Positions 1 through 13,500 of a DNA stretch of 64,000 nt are shown piece by piece. A program made the translations under genes and the position numbers. A model generated the notes under the pieces. It did not search any database. It saw only the letters and a program-made list of their open reading frames with translations, and was not told the origin of the DNA. This DNA comes from Harmothoe impar (taxonomy: Eukaryota; Annelida; Polychaeta; Phyllodocida; Polynoidae), in NCBI GenBank assembly GCA_947462335.1, contig OX381708.1:42287377-42351376 (forward strand). The letters are read 5' to 3'. Every line of letters starts with the position of its first letter. Position 1 is the stretch's first letter.

Positions 1-1230
1 TGGTACTGTTCCATAGAGGCTCATATTGGTAAAACAATACACAGCAAAAGTTGTTCTGATCGCTCAACAATGTATCAACAAAACAGAAAAAAACACGAAA
101 CTATAGTGGCTATTCGTAGACGTAGGTAGTTTCGGCCATTTTCTATTTTCTGCACAATATTATAACGAAGATAGCATGCTGGTACATTCATAAAACCTGC
201 TGAATCAGCTCTATTTAATACCTTTGTATAATGAACAAAAGTATCTCTATTCAGTTAAGTACATTTTGCTTAAATGAAAAGACAAGTGATAACGCAGCAA
301 GATAGCTGTCGTTATAGATAGATACAAACTCAGTGTTTCCATATCAATAGTATTCATTTGTACAGTGTGATTGGTAACCATAGCAATTATAACAAAGACG
401 AGATTTGATGGAAAATTACAAAGTTTGCGATAGAGGAGAGTGCACCTCTATTCACCAATTCAGTCATCAGAACAAGTATTACTGCACAATACTACATTAT
501 ACAAACACTCAAGATTAAAAGTGGAACAAGTTTTCTTTATTTCATACTTTCTCCCCAATAAACCCTCTCCTGAATTAGTCTGTTTTACATATTTTCCACT
601 TGTAAAACACACCACTCATTCAGCATTGAATTGTATGACACAGAACCAATTTGATCACTTTTTAATTCATTGCATTGCTTTCTTTTATTTCCTTTTCCCC
701 ATAAGAACAGGCAGTGCGTAGTGATCGTTGACTCCGCCATTGTAGACGTTGTTTTTAATGAAAGCTAAGTATGTTAGCCTCTTGGTGTTAGGTCACAGTT
801 TAAACACACGGTCACGACTGAGGGCACACAAACATATCCCCTCTTTGTATCTCTATACCATTTACCTGCTCTTTTCTAGGAAATCCTGTACTTTGGACGG
901 TGCAGATCGTATAGGTATATTATATCACATATTCATATTGCCTACTCATGCTATACTTATGCAGTGACTACTCTTACTTCTAATAAAATTTATCACAGTT
1001 TACGATTATGTATATGTATGGAAAAGTTTAAAAATCATTGACTATCTTTTCTTCAAAAAAAAAAATACCCCAAATAAAGCTCAAATTAATATTTCCATAG
1101 ATATAAATATGTTGCCCAAAGCAGGTTTTCTCTCGAATAAATTCAAAAGACTGGACATATTAATACTTATTATATACCGACCAGTCAAGATGTGACTGGA
1201 CGTTTTCGTCGTTTTGACATTCAGATCACA

Positions 1231-1273
1231 AGGTCATGACCCTCAAGGTCAGAGGTTACCAGGCTAAAGGTCA
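1231..1273 (+). promoter_or_regulatory. Cluster of nuclear-receptor half-site-like motifs
   Basis: AGGTCATGACC (1231-1241), TCAAGGTCA (1243-1251) and AAAGGTCA (1266-1273) lie within 43 bases. TCAAGGTCA is the extended half-site bound by ERR/SF-1-type receptors. The position inside an intron would suit an enhancer, but such short motifs arise by chance and no other evidence is available. Confidence 0.2.
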
Positions 1274-2711
1274 TAGAGTGGCACTGGTCTTCAGAAAACG
1301 ATTCAGGTGAATCTGTCAGAAATGGGGTCGTTTGGGGCCCGTTTCATGCATCTGTCAGTAGATTTTCATGTTAGAGTGTCATGACAATGTTAATCTGGTT
1401 GTAAAATACTCCCCCTCCACCCTCCATTAGGTCGTTAACATCATTACCTTGTGGTAATCTGCAGGTTGACTCACTCTGAATTAACAGTAGTAATGACCAA
1501 GCCACGTGTCAAGTCATGTAGAAAACTGACTGCAGGTACACAGTATTTTGATTTATCCTTTTTATAATCCCTTTTACAACGACCTGTTTTTTAAAACATT
1601 TTTTTTACTGAAATCTTTATGAATGGAACTTTAGATGAGCCTTAAGTATTTCAATTACAATATTTTAATTTAGTATTCATAATGTTGATGTTCATATTTA
1701 AAGTGAATGCTTATGCTGGATGCTGTTGGTATATCATTTATAGAGGTAGTTATTGATAAGGGAGGAGGGGCAAACAGCTCGTGAAATCACTCCAGCCGAA
1801 CAACCTACCACAATTACCTCTGATTATCAATTACTTCAATTACTCCTCCCCCCTCCTCTCCACTCTATCCTACCTGTCCTATCTTCACCCCCACCTTCCG
1901 GCACATTGAACCCCCATACAAACCCACGTGTACACGCACAGGCACAACCTGATTGCACATGCTAACACATTCTGCATTTGTACCAATGAATATAACTAAG
2001 CATGACCCCCCCTTGACTTAATGTAGTGCTATATACATATACCTATCTGATTGTCCATCTTTGGTAGGATTGCATTTACCATCAGCTGATAACAATTGTG
2101 ATCTTCACTTTCCTCTTGTTTCACACCCGAAATTCATTCCATGGCCTGAACCACAAAGGCTCGCCACAATTGCCTCCTCCTTAACCAATTTGCAATCGTT
2201 CCGCCCACCTCCAATTTCCATACAGCTATTCCGAGGCCCGCCCTGCGCCGCCAGGCATAAAACCTCAGCTCTTTGTGTTGTTGCACTCTTGTTGTTATTG
2301 TTTTGTTCCCCATAGGTGGTGTCTTTTTTGTCTATGTAGTAGGTTGGGAGGCGTGTTGTGTTTTACCTATGTCAGGTGGGGAGCGAGGCAGCCGAGTCAC
2401 AGGTCTTTTTCTACCTTGGCCGAGAGACAGGTATATGAAGAAGCACCTAAGGTTCACCGTTCTGTACGTGTTACCTAAGATTGACTACACCTTCTGAGCC
2501 TGAGAGTTGAAATTACTTGTAAACACTGGCTAAATATATCCGTAACGTGTAGGATGGAGGGATGTTGTTTGTTTGGGTTATCCTTTTTCATGAATACCAA
2601 AACACGTGTAGCGCATATTGGGTGGAGATGGGGGGAAAGGGAGAGTGGGAAAGAGAGATGGTAGAGGGACAAAAAGGAGAGTGGGTATGATGAAAAGGCT
2701 GGGGGGAGGTT

Positions 2712-2723
2712 GGGGGGGGGGGG
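2712..2723 (+). repeat. G homopolymer
   Basis: Twelve G residues within a purine-rich stretch. Confidence 0.9.
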
Positions 2724-4632
2724 TAAAGTAAAGGGGGCAGAGGGGCGCGTTAAAGAGAGGTTGAGTGGGAAATAGATAGAGGGAGAAATGTCCTTGTATT
2801 AAGTCTACTTGGAGAACGAGGGACATACCATGTGTCCCTCTCTATATCAGCTCACCTGTGCAAATATACAAACAGCACAAAACACAAGAGGCACAGGACA
2901 CCAGAGTATGAACCACACCCAGCCCAGACCGACCTAGTCCACTCCCTCCTCCTGTGTCCCACCCAGTTGCCAACCGGAGCTGCCAACCAGGCCTCAGCTA
3001 TAACACAGGTATAGAGTGGGGAAAACACTAGGTTAACCCCCTCTCCCTCCTTTACCTGAGGAAAAGGGGAACAGGGAATTGGCCAGGTTCCTAAAGAGGT
3101 TTCCTGGTGAGTCCAGCCTGTTATGTAGGGTGAGTGGACACTAAACTGTCTCCCACGAGTTAGTTGGTAACGAGTGGGTGTGCAGAACAGGGGGCGGGGG
3201 CAGCTTGAGTTTTCTTGCTATAGCAGTTGTTAAAGGAGAGAGGAGGGGTTGTCCCTCCTTTCTCCACTGGTACATGATATACTCTGGGTGTATAGGGGAG
3301 GGGGTGTGCGTGCGTGTTGCACGTTAATACCGGGTACATCCCAGGTTCAGGAGCACCGGGGCGGCGTGCATGGTTCCGGGAGGGACATGGTGCATGTAGT
3401 TGTCAGGTTGAGAGTATGTTTCATGTATAAAAGAGAATTTGGAGAAAAGATAATCTGAATAGTATTGGGACAGAATGGCTACATCCTAAATCATATCAAG
3501 CAACATACATGTATCCCCTGTCATATCTTCGTTTTTACCTCGCAATGTAATCTAGTCTGGCACCACCAGAATGCCCATGTCATGCACACTTAACATGATC
3601 GGGGTCTAATTTAGGTATTTACTTCTTGATACTCCTCCTTCTCCACAGGACCTAAGTGATATGTATTAAACCTGCTTTAGAAAGAGCCTTAAGCTTAAAG
3701 TCGTGTTCAGGTATGTTATGTAACAGTCACACAATAGCATGGGACCCACACTACCTCCTGGTGCAGAGTAGTACTATTGAACACAGTAAAATACGCCTTG
3801 CCTTTTGTTAAATGCCCTCCATTCACAACAGGGAGATCCTACTCATGGGACCAAGATTTCCGAATGTGACCAGGCTGTTGTGGATGTAGTGGCGTTTCCG
3901 AATGAGACCAAAAGGTAGTGTATTGTGACTCAGGATGTTAAGGATGGAATGTCCTAAAGGTGTCGCTTTTATCGTTCCACGATCCAGTCTGTGGTCGTGA
4001 CCACTAGTGTTATTGTCATTTAGTTGTAGCCCTCTTTTACCACACAATGGGTGTTTTATCATATATGTGACTATATTGTGTGTAGTATGAAATACCTCGA
4101 ATGGTTTTGTAATTAGTAATATGGATGTGACACAAGAGTGAGGGCAGGTGACCTATATATATAAGTTACTCTTTACTTTGTGTGTATCAGTCGTGACCGT
4201 GAGAATAAAGCAATGCACCTTCTGTATGTGACCAACATAGAATATACACTTCTTAACCAATAATAACGTACAAAACATTTGCCTAAAAATGTCCAATGGT
4301 ATTTACTTGCAGTTATTATTACCTTCACTTTTACAGTTTTACAGCTCGATCGAGTGCATTTTGTTTCTTGAATAGGCAAAAGAAATGCGTGCTTCAGGCT
4401 AATCAGAAAATTAAAGTCATTCAGGTCGAGATGGAAATCAATTCTTACATTATTTTCTTGAACCTTTTAAAACATTCTTTTGGCCACCTTGCAAATCCAT
4501 TGGTTGATTTGCAGATTTTAGAAATCTGGGGTCGGCCCCGTGCTGCTAGGATCGAAAAAAATGATAAACGCATTTCTTTTGCCATATCCATGAAACATAT
4601 GTATTGAAATTAAAATTTAATAAAGTACTCAC

Positions 4633-4706
4633 CTTTGGCTCCCCGGAGGACGAAGCCGAAGCCAGACCCACCCTTCTGGAGGACCACCGTACGTGGGGCA
4701 TTCTCC
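4633..4706 (-). CDS. Shank: Shank exon: start of the PDZ domain
   Basis: This 74-bp exon is bounded by acceptor ctcgttacag and donor AAAG followed by gtgagtac. It reads ENAPRTVVLQKGGSGFGFVL and then RGAK. SHANK PDZ domains begin KTAVLQKKDNEGFGFVLRGAK; GFGF is the carboxylate-binding loop that grips the C-terminus of GKAP/SAPAP proteins. The exon needs one base to complete its first codon, supplied equally well by the 31877 exon (GG) or the long 18977 exon (AG). It ends in phase 1. The rest of PDZ was not found between here and base 1, so the next exon must lie to the left of the window. Confidence 0.95.
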
Positions 4707-7454
4707 CTGTAACGAGAACGGAGGGACCACTTCAGCATGGTGCGACACAGGCAGGTGCGACAGTGGCAATAGGTGCGACACAATCATAGTATCGACAGTC
4801 TCAGAGTCATTTAGGTACGAAGGTGACAAATCTTCTCCAACAGATTTGAAAGATTTATCAGAATAGTGGCAGTTCTTGTAAGGGCTTAACAGTTATGTCA
4901 CGAGCATGAGTTCCAACGTTATAAATATCCAAAAGGCACGTAATCCAACAAAAGCACCGTAACATCCATAGCAGGCGTATCTATTGTAGTCAAATCCTCC
5001 CCAGTAAATCCACAGGAAAGTAAACCTGAACTAAGTTATGTAGCTACCGGTGCTACAATAGAACCGACCGACCACTCGAAAATCTTTTAGTTATGGAACA
5101 CTGTAACTACCAAACCAGAGGGTATACCTTCCAGTGCATAACCATGTTCAATTATGGCACTGGCTATTCCAAGAGTATCCATGTCCCTTTCCTGCCAGAT
5201 ATAATCCCAGAGTAATAGGAGCAACAATCAATTGTGTGGTGTAGGCCTAATGCAGATAGGGCTGACAGTAGCAGTCACAGTGACGGTTACAACAGTAACT
5301 CTGTCAGTATTATCTCCTGTAGGCCAATAGCCCTCTTGACCTGTCAAGGATAGTCTGCCCAAGGTTCACACCTAAAAGTGATATCGCTACGACAATCTTG
5401 GGTCCAGACTTTGGTCTTCCATGGCTACACCTTTGCCAGAAGACTTAGACCTGGTGCCCAAGATCCTCTAAAGACATTGCATTTGACCAGATCCTTAAAC
5501 CCATTCTTACTTGAGCTGATAAGATACATATAGTTGTTATGCTATAGGCTTAGAATTGGCCTACATTTCATGGCACATGACTTGTATCATTGGAAACAGA
5601 ATATAGTACATGAATCATGTGCTCCCTGGTACTGGTTCCAATTTGATATTTGTACTTTGGTATCCAATCTTGAGGCACCACATGGAAACGATGAAAGCAC
5701 CGGAAACGTAATCCAGAGCTTAATCCTAAGTGCAGGGAAACCTATAAGTGCACTTGTATATCCAGTGGAGTAGAAATAGGGGTGGTTTCTATCAACGGTG
5801 GCGTATGGTGATGGTCCCAAGTGGTGATGTGCTCTAGCATAGCTACCCTATCACCTGGGCATTGTTTTAGCCTATACCTGGGTATTAAGGGAGTCTGGCT
5901 GTATACTATGTATGTAGAGTGGGTCTGGTGGTGTCAGGTGTGTTTAAGGTATACAGGAGGAGCACACACCTGGAGAGGGGATTCACCACCGAGATAGGGT
6001 AGTGTCACTCTCCTACCTGCCTGCTTCCTCAACCTACTCTCATATCTATCTGTTCCACGCACAGCACCTTACAACATACATACATGTGTGTATGCATCCC
6101 TCCCCCACTCACTCACCTAGTCCCCAACACCACCACTGGCTAAGAAGATGCACTGATAATAGCCAACAAAGCTCCTAAATCCCAGTCCCCAACGCATCCT
6201 CCAGCCTCCAGTGCTGCATTTAGGAGGCCCAGCAGGGTCAACTCTGCAAATTCCCAGGGGTGGCAAAAAGGAAGAAACAGAGAGAACTCCCTGGAGGCAG
6301 TATAGACCTGACTGATATGCAGCACACCTAGTCCTCCTCCTGCATGTGAATGCTAACCAGTACAGCCTCCAGGGAGTGCATCCTTAGGGGCTAAGAGGGG
6401 AGTACATACCCACTCTAGGGAAACCCCCCTACGGCTGGGTATTATCAGGACTGCTACTACTGCTCAGGGCAGGCAGCCAATCGTCCTAGACTCACAGCTA
6501 TGTTGTGTGTAATTACTCATGAAAGAATCCTACTTTTTCTTCCCCTTTTCTATATCTGTGTCCTCTAGTCTCTTTGTCCGTGTTACCAATGACACATACT
6601 CTGGGTCGCTGATCACGGGACCCTGTTGGAGGAATGTCTTGGTATCTCTAATTGCTCCTGTTAGAAGTCCCTAAACTCCCTTCGTTCCTCCTTTCTAGTG
6701 GTTATTGTCTGGTCCTATCTGGTTATCTTATATCAACACATACATAGATGTGGGTAAGAGTGGGAGTGAATATATGTACTCGATGAGTATAGTCCAATGT
6801 ACCATCTAAGACTACAATGGCTTGGAATGGGTATTTTCACCATCTACCTCCAATTATCTGAACATCCAAATAATCTCTTTGGTGAATCATCTGGCAAGGT
6901 ACTGAGACATAAATAATTGTATAACAGTAGCTATCCATAGTCGACACTGGTAACCAAATGGATTGATTTAGAAGTTTTAAATGAAGATTTCATTTGATCT
7001 CAAATCAATCAATCAAATGGCATATCACAATCCTATCATGGCCAACTTCTGGTATATCCTCACAATTCCTGACAACTGCCTTTGCACTTTGTGTATATAT
7101 CCTGGGTCGTGTGTCACTGTGTGAGTGCTATGTGTGACTGACTGTGTGATGAAGAAGCACATCACTGTCTGTGTATGTGTGTATACAGTATGTGTATGTG
7201 TGGGAGGGAGTGAGTGGGGATTACACACACAAACACACACACTGAGTAGCTGTACATATCTGTGTGCACCAACCCAACCCTTACACCTCCTTACACACAA
7301 TACCTGTAACACACCACAACCCTACCCACCCACGTGCACTCTCCCACACCCACTCACCACATCCTCCCCTCAGAGGTACAATATTCTCCAAGCAAGCATC
7401 TCCATACACAGCCCCTGTGACCACTGAGGCAGCCAATACTGCCACTAGCAGTCA

Positions 7455-7651
7455 TTAACCCTTAAGGGACAACAGGATGTTGCAAGCCTTCATGTTCATT
7501 TGACGACACAATACGTCAAGTGACAACATCGGCGAGTGACTCGCGAGCGCTAGCTGTATCACTGCATCAACCATGTTGACTTGGCATTATGCATGAATTA
7601 GGACAAAAAGACATGGTGTTTTAAAACACTATGCTGCCCTTAAAGGGTTAA
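7455..7651. mobile_element. Short piggyBac-like MITE, copy 1
   Basis: The 197-bp span includes TTAA on both sides; inside it the ends read CCCTTAAGGGACAACAGG and, at the right, CACTATGCTGCCCTTAAAGGG. TTAA target duplications with CCC...GGG termini are typical of piggyBac-type elements. The right end matches the right end of the copy at 23441-23679 almost base for base, which supports a shared family. It has no coding capacity. Confidence 0.65.
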
Positions 7652-9956
7652 AGGTATTGGGAGATGACACTGAGTGGGATGAGGGCCAGGTATATGGGGC
7701 AGCTATTCCCCGAAGGGCAGACTCTCGGTGCTGTAATTGGTGGTCATACAGTGATTCATGGATTTAAGTCAACTTCTTGGATCCCGGATTTCACACTACA
7801 CTTGATTGTAAGAAAGTATCTTTACCTATTCAAAATACAACAAAATTAATGGAAATCCTACCATTGGCCAATAAACACAGTCAATGTTTAACTGTTTATC
7901 TCATCAATCAAGTTACTTTCTGTACTATTGTTTTATTGACTCACACTAATCATGTAACAATAAAATTCTGACACATTCCACAAATGTAGTACATCATACC
8001 AATTGCCACTGGAGAATAAACACATTAGTATTTATTACCTTGAAATGATGTATTACACTAGGGAACGACAAATCACCAGACTTAGCATTGCTAGATAGCA
8101 GCACTTTTTCCAACACGCAAGTGTTATCTTTATAATGTGGTATATGATGGTTTGTGTGTATAGGAGGTGTGACTAAGCCACATTTCCGTCAGAAAACCAC
8201 CACAACAATGTCCTGACGCAACTGGTCCGTCCATCAGACCACATCATACATGTATGTGTAATATTTTGGGATAAGGAGTTGGGGGAGGGTGCCATGTAAG
8301 GGCTGATTTATTATCATCAGAACAACTGACAAGTGTTTGGAGGAGTATAACTGAGTAGAGTTCATTTCCTATAGTATTTCCTCAATCCATCATATTTATT
8401 ATAGGACTATTTTTCTCTCTCTGTTCTTCCAATCATCCCAGATGGACAATGGACATTTATAAGTGGATACTTCTTTCTTACTTCTTTCCTTCTACAATCA
8501 GTAAATAATACAAATATAGATCTTGGCACAATACCAATACGTGTGTTTCTTCTGTAGTTCTAGGTTTGATGCTTTATTATATTGACCAAATATGTCCGTA
8601 TTGGGGAACATGGATATGCTACGTACGGAGAGAGGAGACCTTCAAAAATGTATTTCCTTAAAATTTCAGAACATGAAAAGGTTTTAGAAAGAGGAAGGGG
8701 TTTTCTATGCAGAAGATGTGAACCCTAACCATATGCTTCTTCTCGTGACCTTCTAGCCTCCATGTGTCTGCATCCAGCTGTATATGCACCCACACATGTA
8801 TAGCACGCATCAGGACCCCGCTAAAGGTGGGTCACAGGTGAGGCGGACACACATCTCCTGAGGTCCTCAGCTCCACAGGTGTGTAACCCAGGAGGAATGT
8901 ACCCCTACACCCCCTCCCTCCCTCCCCATCTCACCTGGTTTCCTACATGCATGTACCCAAAGCTCCTAGTTTACAGTACTGTAAATAACATCTATAAGTG
9001 GAGGTCGCAATATTGCAGGCCCTTTACATGGTCTTTGGATCTTTAAACACTATAAATAACATATTCACTCATATTTTGGGCAAATGGCAGTTTCTAGTAT
9101 TTTTCCAACAATTATCACTACCATCATAATGTAATGTGGATAATTCAGTAAGAATCAAACATAGGGAGTTATATGCATTGGGGAGTGTATTGCAGGTTCT
9201 ATCTTGATGATCCATGATGGGATTTACTTGAATAAGGTCAGTACTACAATGTATAAGTGTTAGAGTAAAAGAGAAGAGAAGAGTTGATCCAAGCTCTTAC
9301 TTGTACACCAGTCAGGTAGGTGCCCCACGTTTAAGCCTATATTGCCAAAAGCCTATATTACAACATGGCCTCCCCAATAGAGGCCCCATAGGCTTAGATC
9401 AGTCTAGATCAACCCAGTTATACACACGTAATTGAGCAGGATCTGTATGTACCATTCAGGGCCTGGTGCATGTACCACTACAATCCTTTGTTTACATCCA
9501 GAGTTAACGTGTATGGTTTATGGAAGGAAGGGAGGGGGGATTCATTCTTCAATAAATACAACTTATTGTAATCATATGATTCATTTTTGTACCGTTGATA
9601 TTTCTATACTGCTCTAGTTTAATATAACCGTACAATATTCATTTGTTTTTAATGGCTCTCTTCCTTACATTGTTAAATGTACTACCCTTTCCCAAAACCA
9701 CTTTTATCAAAGTCCAACCAAGTCCTAAACTCCTTTGGATACAATGTGCATTGGTTGTCTCAACCTATCCATTAGATGAATCTAAGCCATTCCCAGTCAA
9801 ACTGTTCTACTTCATGACACATTTAGACCCACTTCATGAGATATTGAATAGAACTCCCTTTCCTGACCAGCTCGGGCAGGAGGCGGGTCAGGGTTGGACA
9901 TCACAGGGTCATGGTTACCTGTCACTTTCAGGTAGTAGCCTCACGACACCGCTATA

Positions 9957-10503
9957 GGCTCAGTCTCATGAGTTTGTAACATTTCAAACGTCTTTGACCG
10001 GTGCCGTCTTTGACCGGAGCCGTTTTTGACCGGAGCCGTCTTTGACCGGGTATGTGATTAAAATGAAGAAAAAAGTATTGTATAGTAAAGAAATGGGTAA
10101 ATATTTTGTATAATATGTTATAACACATCATTTCGAGGCATTATCTAAAATTGATATATCTCATTTATTTATGTTACTGGCTCAGTCTCATGAGTTTGTA
10201 ACAGTTGAAACGTCTTTGACCGGCGTCGTCTTTGACCTGTGACGTCTTTGACCTGCTGAAGAAAAAAAGCCCAAAAGGAACCCTTAATATGTGCATTAAA
10301 ATATATTTTTTTAATTGGGTAAAACAACCATAGACTGTTTATTACATGAAGAAGTTGAAGCTTAAATTTCTTTACTATATACTACTTTTTTCTTCATTTT
10401 AATCACATAGCCGGTCAAAGACGCCACCGGTCAAAGACGCCACCGGTCAAAGACGCCACCGGTCAAAGACGTTTGAAATGTTACAAACTCATGAGACTGA
10501 GCC
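9957..10503. mobile_element. Fold-back (MITE-like) element with 138-bp inverted arms
   Basis: The arms 9957-10094 and 10366-10503 are near-perfect inverted repeats starting GGCTCAGTCTCATGAG. Each arm holds four tandem 16-bp units of the type CGTCTTTGACCGGTGG. Identical TATA flanks at 9953-9956 and 10504-10507 look like a target duplication. A third partial copy of the arm with three diverged units lies in direct orientation at 10179 to about 10260. There is no coding capacity, so it would depend on a transposase from elsewhere. The superfamily is not assigned. Confidence 0.85.
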
Positions 10504-13500
10504 TATACATTCTCTCATAAAGGCTCTCTAACTGGGCACCCAATGAAGAAGGCAGTAATATGCCCCCCACCCCCGCCGGTGCTATAGAGTGTCCCCTTCG
10601 CTCTACACTAAAAGAATCATCTCAATCAGAGGCGTTGGTCTGCTCTTTGAAAATATCAGCCAAATATTGCTAGTTCCGATACCAGCCGCTACCACTGAGA
10701 TGGTGCTGTAGTGGACACTTTAGAGTCCTATGGTAGATGTGATGAGACAGCCTCCAGGTACCAACGGCCGGCCAGGTGCACGGTGTGGGTGAAACTGATT
10801 GATTAGTTTTCGTTATGGCTGATTATTAAGATAAAGTACAGGTATGAATGTATCATAATTATTGTTCTGAGGAAGAATAAAAATAATATTTTGGGAGTGT
10901 ATTAAATCCTATCAACTAAAGTGTGATATCGCTAATTTGAACCAGATTTGAAGGATTTCTTTTCTCCGTGCTGATCGCGCGAGACACAAAAGGCTCCGAG
11001 GTTGTTTCCTAATTGGCCACGACCTTAGTCTATCTAGAGTTCTGCCAACAAAGCAGAAAAGCTAACCAATGTGAAATCAGCAGCAGTAGGAGATCACTGA
11101 ATGATTCCCTGCTTTCTTTCCCTCCCTCAAGTATTAACACCAATCCCCTTACACATATATAGGAGCATGACCTAGCGTCTGAGAGTACAAAGCCTAGACA
11201 ATTAACCTCTATTCTACAGACAGTAGTAGCCTTCAATCTATTTGGCTTCATTTTTTCCCCATTCAAACCTCATCCTGGAAGTGTAGCCTTATACATCGTG
11301 TTTAGACATTGAGGCATGACCTACTTAAGTTACCTCACTATAAATGACCATATCCTGGTTTACCTGTGTTAATCTGCTTCTTAAGGAATGTATACAACCC
11401 ATGTCCTACATACATGACTTAGGGATTACTGACACTCCCATACTACTTAGGACACACCACACCTGGGCCGTGCTTGAGGGAGATGAGTAAAAGTAAATGC
11501 AGTTTAAGAAAGTTAAGTTGTCATTAAGGTGTAAAGAGTATGTGGGCGTCTTTCCCAGGGTATTCCACGCATGAGTCTCCCAGTAAAAGTCAATGTCAAT
11601 ATTGAATAAGGTAATGCCTCAATAATCTACCGGCGTATAGGAAGCATTTTTTTATTGAGGGGCCCAATGGTCTCTCCCATTCTATATAGAACCCATCGTG
11701 CCGGTACTCGTCCTAGTCTCTCACCAAAAACCCATCCTGCTGTTGACTATACTGGTCCGCTGGTGAGAGTAGCGGAGGGGAGGATGGCGTGGGGTCCGAG
11801 ACTACCTCAACCCTTGTTGGAGGGGCAAGAAGATTTTCCAGTGTGCTTTCATTTATACGGTTATACACAGAGGCCATCTAGTCTTAGCACCTCCGTACTC
11901 CACACCATAACGCTAAGGAAAACAGGGGCCCCGGGGTTACATAAGGAGCACCATTGAGTGGGGTCAGGAGGGATTCTGCCAGATTAAACATACTACAATA
12001 TAGTATAAGTATAGAACCAGCCTGGTGCTGGAGGTGTAAAGCATCTGGGAACAACAAAACGTGGGAAAGCCTCAAATCTCTTTCAACATTCTTTAGGAAA
12101 CATACAGAATTTAGCAAAGCACCGGTTCTGTAAAATATGTTACTACCCCACATGTCACCTAACTCTGGATATAGTGTAATGTTTATGACAACATGCTATG
12201 TTCACTACCTCCAAGCCTAAGTGTAGGAGGTGTAAATACCCTCGTATAAGTGTGTCCAAGTTTACCTTGTGAAACACCTTGTTGAATAGTCAGGCTTTTT
12301 GCAGGTTGCAGTATACAGTGGCTCTCTGGGATAGTATTGTAAATGGTGGCCAGTGCTAGACAGGTGTTAGGTCTGGTGGTTTGGGTGGAGGGTGATGGCC
12401 ACAGTACTATCACATATATAGAACCTTGTGGTATACCCGCCGCATATGTATATGTGGTATATTGACACAATAACTTGGAATTTTTAGACTGTCTCATTTC
12501 AGCAACTTCTTTTGTCAACCCATAGGGCATTAACGGTATACTTTTGGTTATGCTCTTATTGTGTGATTTACATTGCAATGCTTTTGTGTTCTTTTGGGAG
12601 TCTTTGTTTTGACAATATCCATGTTTGGGGTATCAGCAAGGATTGGTCCCTTGTTGTTGATATATTACTTACACTTACACAATAGGCAAATATTGGTTCA
12701 TTCATTGCAGTAGCTCTGAATAGACTGTAATGTTAATAGCTGCTCTTAGTATAAACATATCAAACCTGTGCTTCGGATTAGGATCATGTACTAAAAACAT
12801 GCCATGTACTTATCGTTACTACTAAACCCAACAAGGGTATATACTTTTCTACATTCTAGGTTACGGTTTTTGCACTTTATTTCTATATGTACCATTAAAA
12901 TTGTCTGTATAATATTGAGAAACATAGGCATGATCTGCGAAAGCTAAGGTACTTTTCCATTAGTACATGTTACATATTGGGGATGGTTTTAGGGTTGCAT
13001 ATAGAATGCCCTAAAGTATAACAAGGCCTATTAAAACCCAGGAATGACATTATATTCACAGAAGCCTCCAACCGCAATGCTATAAACCAAGGACAGGGGT
13101 CATGGCCCAATGCACCAGTGAGGTCCAGCAAACCCATAAAGTTATCTTTTACGACATCCCCAGCATGATTACGACAATAAATGTACAACCTGCACCATGC
13201 AATGGGGTCTCCTGGCATGCCAGGACTTGTAAGCACTGAACCCAGGAGAGACATAAAGGTAGCAAATTGTACTGGTAAATGGCGCTAATTGTAAGCCACA
13301 GTTACCACACTGGGACAGGCTCCTAAATGAGGGGTCAGAATGGGGATATCAGTAGTTACTGAACATTCAGGTGTTCTTTCTGGTATTTTGGAGATGACAG
13401 TGAGTATTCTGTTCCTTTAACGACGTAGACCTTGGGACTATCTAGAGGTAGACCACATCAAAAGCTGCATACTTTAATGTTACTGACAGGGAAGATATGG

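Larger units (their letters stand above)
1..4632. other. Shank intron, no gene seen
   Basis: No exon or RNA gene could be supported here on either strand. The stretch is low-complexity intron with a G-run at 2712-2723, an A-run near 1055, and a cluster of nuclear-receptor half-site-like motifs at 1231-1273. The remaining PDZ exons expected on the minus strand were looked for by motif and not found. Confidence 0.6.

Noticed and set aside
7125..7312. Overlapping frames on both strands in the TG/CA-rich tract
   Set aside because: Artefact of simple-sequence DNA.
12183..12578. 131-codon open frame, minus strand
   Set aside because: No domain, no splice support and unremarkable composition; this length is expected by chance in 64 kb over six frames.
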